Below are positions 62,516-64,000 of a stretch of DNA of 64,000 nucleotides, piece after piece (the stretch's first letter is position 1; each line of letters opens with the position of its first letter). The translations under genes and the position numbers were made by a program. The notes below the pieces were generated by a model. It saw nothing but the letters and a program-made list of their open reading frames with translations, ran no database searches and was not told the origin of the DNA. Source of the stretch: Psococerastis gibbosa (taxonomy: Eukaryota; Arthropoda; Insecta; Psocodea; Psocidae); NCBI GenBank assembly GCA_963971405.1, contig OZ020492.1, positions 4,774,001 through 4,838,000 of the forward strand, given 5' to 3'.

Positions 62516-62899
62516 GGCGCCCATTCCACCGACCGGCTAGGGCTATTTACAAAAACGGTGACGTGGTAGCAGACATTCAAGACATAGGCGGGGTTTCCAC
62601 CGACCTCGCATTGCAGAATTGACGGAAATGTTTATTTTCCTCTATGCCATAGTTAAAATTGATCAATGATCATACAGTAAAATCACAAACAAACAAACTA
62701 AAATTAAAAAATGGCGTCATGGGATATGTTAAGTACAAACATTTTAATAGATTTCTATAAAAAGAAAAATTCTAATTTCCGTCAATGTCATTTGCATTCT
62801 GCAATGCCAGGTCAATGGAAACCCCGACTAAGTCTTGAATGTCTGCTACCACGTCACCGTTTTTGTAAATAGCCCTAGCCGGTCGGTGGAATGTGCGCC
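62516..62899. mobile_element. TTA-MITE (copy 4)
   Basis: 384 bp with TTA on both sides (62513-62515 and 62900-62902). Left end GGCGCCCATTCCACCGACCG, right end CGGTCGGTGGAATGTGCGCC. The interior is nearly identical to copy 3. Confidence 0.9.
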
Positions 62900-62934
62900 T
62901 TAAGGAGTTAAGGACGTATAGCCCACTGAATCAT

Positions 62935-63105
62935 TCTCAGCCAATGACCTCATCGATTTTCGGAAATTAATTGTATTGTGTTCCTCATAAATTGCTACAC
63001 GACCTCGGTGTCATCCCACACCAACTAAAAGTGACATATATACAAGCTGACGCATGCTTAACAATGACGTTTTGCAATAGGCGAGAGCCCGAGCCCAGAG
63101 CGAAG
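62935..63105 (+). repeat. P repeat, diverged
   Basis: GCCAATGACCTCATCGATTT, TCGGAAATTAATTGTATTG, CGACCTCGGTGTCATCCCAC, TACAAGCTGACGCATGCTTA and CAATAGGCGAGAGCCC. Confidence 0.5.
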
Positions 63106-63399
63106 TTAACTGAATTGTGAAGACACTTAATATTAAAACCCTCGCTGTTCCAGTTGAATTAAAAAAGAAACCCGTTCCAAACGTCAAACGATTGAAAAAG
63201 ACACGGGAGACATTAATTATTTTTGGGGTTTCACCCCTTCTATTTACCCTTCATGGTTTTGTCCCCTGTTTATCGTCTTATACTCACCTTTTTTTAAGTA
63301 TACGACTAAAGATCTTTGATGTAATAGCTTTTGATGTAATCTAATTAAATTAAATTATTTTAATTTAATGTTAAGGAAATTTCTGTCTGCCTCTTATGC
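63106..63399. other. Unassigned sequence
   Basis: A 75-codon frame (63117-63344) with a basic N-terminal third and a hydrophobic middle has no known motif. The AT palindrome TTAAATTATTTTAATTTAA lies near 63350. Confidence 0.3.
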
Positions 63400-63590
63400 C
63401 TTATCACGAGTATAAGCGGTTATACAGTACCGTTTGTTATCTATTTTTACGTATGTAATTTTTAAGTGCTTAGTTTTAAGTACGGTAGTTTTTATTAGAC
63501 TAACATTGACATAGACATGTTATTATTGTATTACTTCTAAGGGACATTGTACTGTAGCTCTATAATATAATATAATAAAAACCTAAGTTA
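63400..63590 (+). mobile_element. Possible jockey-like LINE 3' UTR
   Basis: TTTTTAAGTGCTTAGTTTTA, TTTTTATTAGACTAACATTG, TATTACTTCTAAGGGACATT and AATATAATATAATAAAAACC are parallel to the 3' UTR at 13.5-13.65 kb, but the hairpin is not preserved. No coding part is present. Confidence 0.35.
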
Positions 63591-63961
63591 TTAACTGTAA
63601 AAGCATTTTCATACCCCAATAATGCTTAATTAATAAATATATTGACAGCGAAATAACAGGTCCACCGTAAAAGCATATACCACCGCTCCTTTAACCACTC
63701 TAAATTATTAAATTTTCTATTGCCCTAGATGGAAAATATATGAGTGAAGATAGATTCATAAATTTCAAATAAACTGTTCCTGAAAAATGATACCCAAGAA
63801 CTTTCCTCCCATACTGCCCCACCCCCCTTCCCTTTTAAGGAACATCAACGCGCACTTTTGTTTCATGTCAACTTTCTTCATGTCAGCTATCAATTATTGA
63901 AATATTGCTGAGCAGAAAATATTGTGAAGAATAAAGAATCCGAAATAAGCCTCTACGTAGC

Positions 63962-64000
63962 ATATTACTAAGCCAACCTAGCGGAGTTAGGGCTATAAAG
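63962..64000 (-). mobile_element. SINE1, cut by the window edge
   Basis: TATTACTAAGCCAACCTAGC and GGAGTTAGGGCTATAAAG are the inverted 3' domain of SINE1. The rest lies beyond the window. Confidence 0.7.

Noticed and set aside
1-64000. A previously undescribed host gene system or gene cluster
   Set aside because: Every well-supported coding segment belongs to a transposable element. No host exon could be supported by motif, and splice signals alone are not informative.

Overview
This window reads as intergenic nuclear DNA of a eukaryote, most probably an insect. It is AT-rich, with no operons and no dense coding. No open reading frame outside transposable elements looks like a conserved host protein. 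I found no rRNA, functional tRNA, CRISPR array or bacterial-type gene. The repeat types (jockey/CR1-like, RTE-like and RNase H-bearing LINEs, mariner, hAT-like, PIF/Harbinger-like, tRNA-derived SINEs) are what insect genomes carry. I suspect a hemipteran from repeat character only, and cannot show it.

The window is a dense mosaic of decayed and nested repeats. Families are given working names. LINE-A/B have a 3' UTR ending in a perfect 10-bp hairpin; LINE-A carries RT with an FADDT box. LINE-E is represented by four 3' ends. LINE-F is represented by two 3' ends. There are also a jockey-like, two RTE-like, one RNase H-bearing and two GRRRTS-type LINE C-terminal relics. SINE1 has a tRNA-Glu-like head; SINE2 has a weakly tRNA-like head. 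G elements are about 0.8 kb, begin GAACCGGTCCGAG and end in TTGGAAAGC. R3, P and T are unclassified dispersed repeats. MITE families: TTA-MITE (384 bp, TTA target duplications), a related 483-bp TTA-MITE, hAT-like MITEs with 8-bp duplications, and several foldbacks.

Layout. 1-8.7 kb: LINE relic, hAT-like MITE, SINE1 scraps, a G element, a foldback. 8.7-9.8 kb: a 3-unit tandem array broken by a T insertion. 12.5-13.7 kb: jockey-like LINE. 14-20.4 kb: SINEs, LINE-B and other LINE 3' ends, first TTA-MITE. 21.9-29.5 kb: G-tract MITEs, SINEs, a mariner fragment with a LINE-E inserted. 29.7-36.7 kb: LINE-F, the second TTA-MITE subfamily, LINE-E, a hAT-like MITE nested in a P repeat. 37.3-43.3 kb: amplified SINE2, RTE-like tail, LINE-A split by a G element, a run of LINE-B tails. 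43.7-50.5 kb: two G elements, R3 repeats, a 44-bp micro-foldback, RNase H LINE. 52-58 kb: SINEs, hAT-like MITEs, a Harbinger-like fragment. 59-64 kb: LINE-B tail and a cluster of three TTA-MITEs among P repeats.

Nothing here acts as a set of cooperating host genes. The most interesting relationships are between elements. SINE1 and LINE-F seem to share a 3' end (hairpin with TTAT loop plus CAATAAA..GTC), which would fit a SINE using that LINE's reverse transcriptase. Several unrelated LINE families end in short hairpins. Nested insertions and target duplications give a relative chronology. All family names and boundaries come from reading the sequence and comparing copies within this window; no database search was possible.
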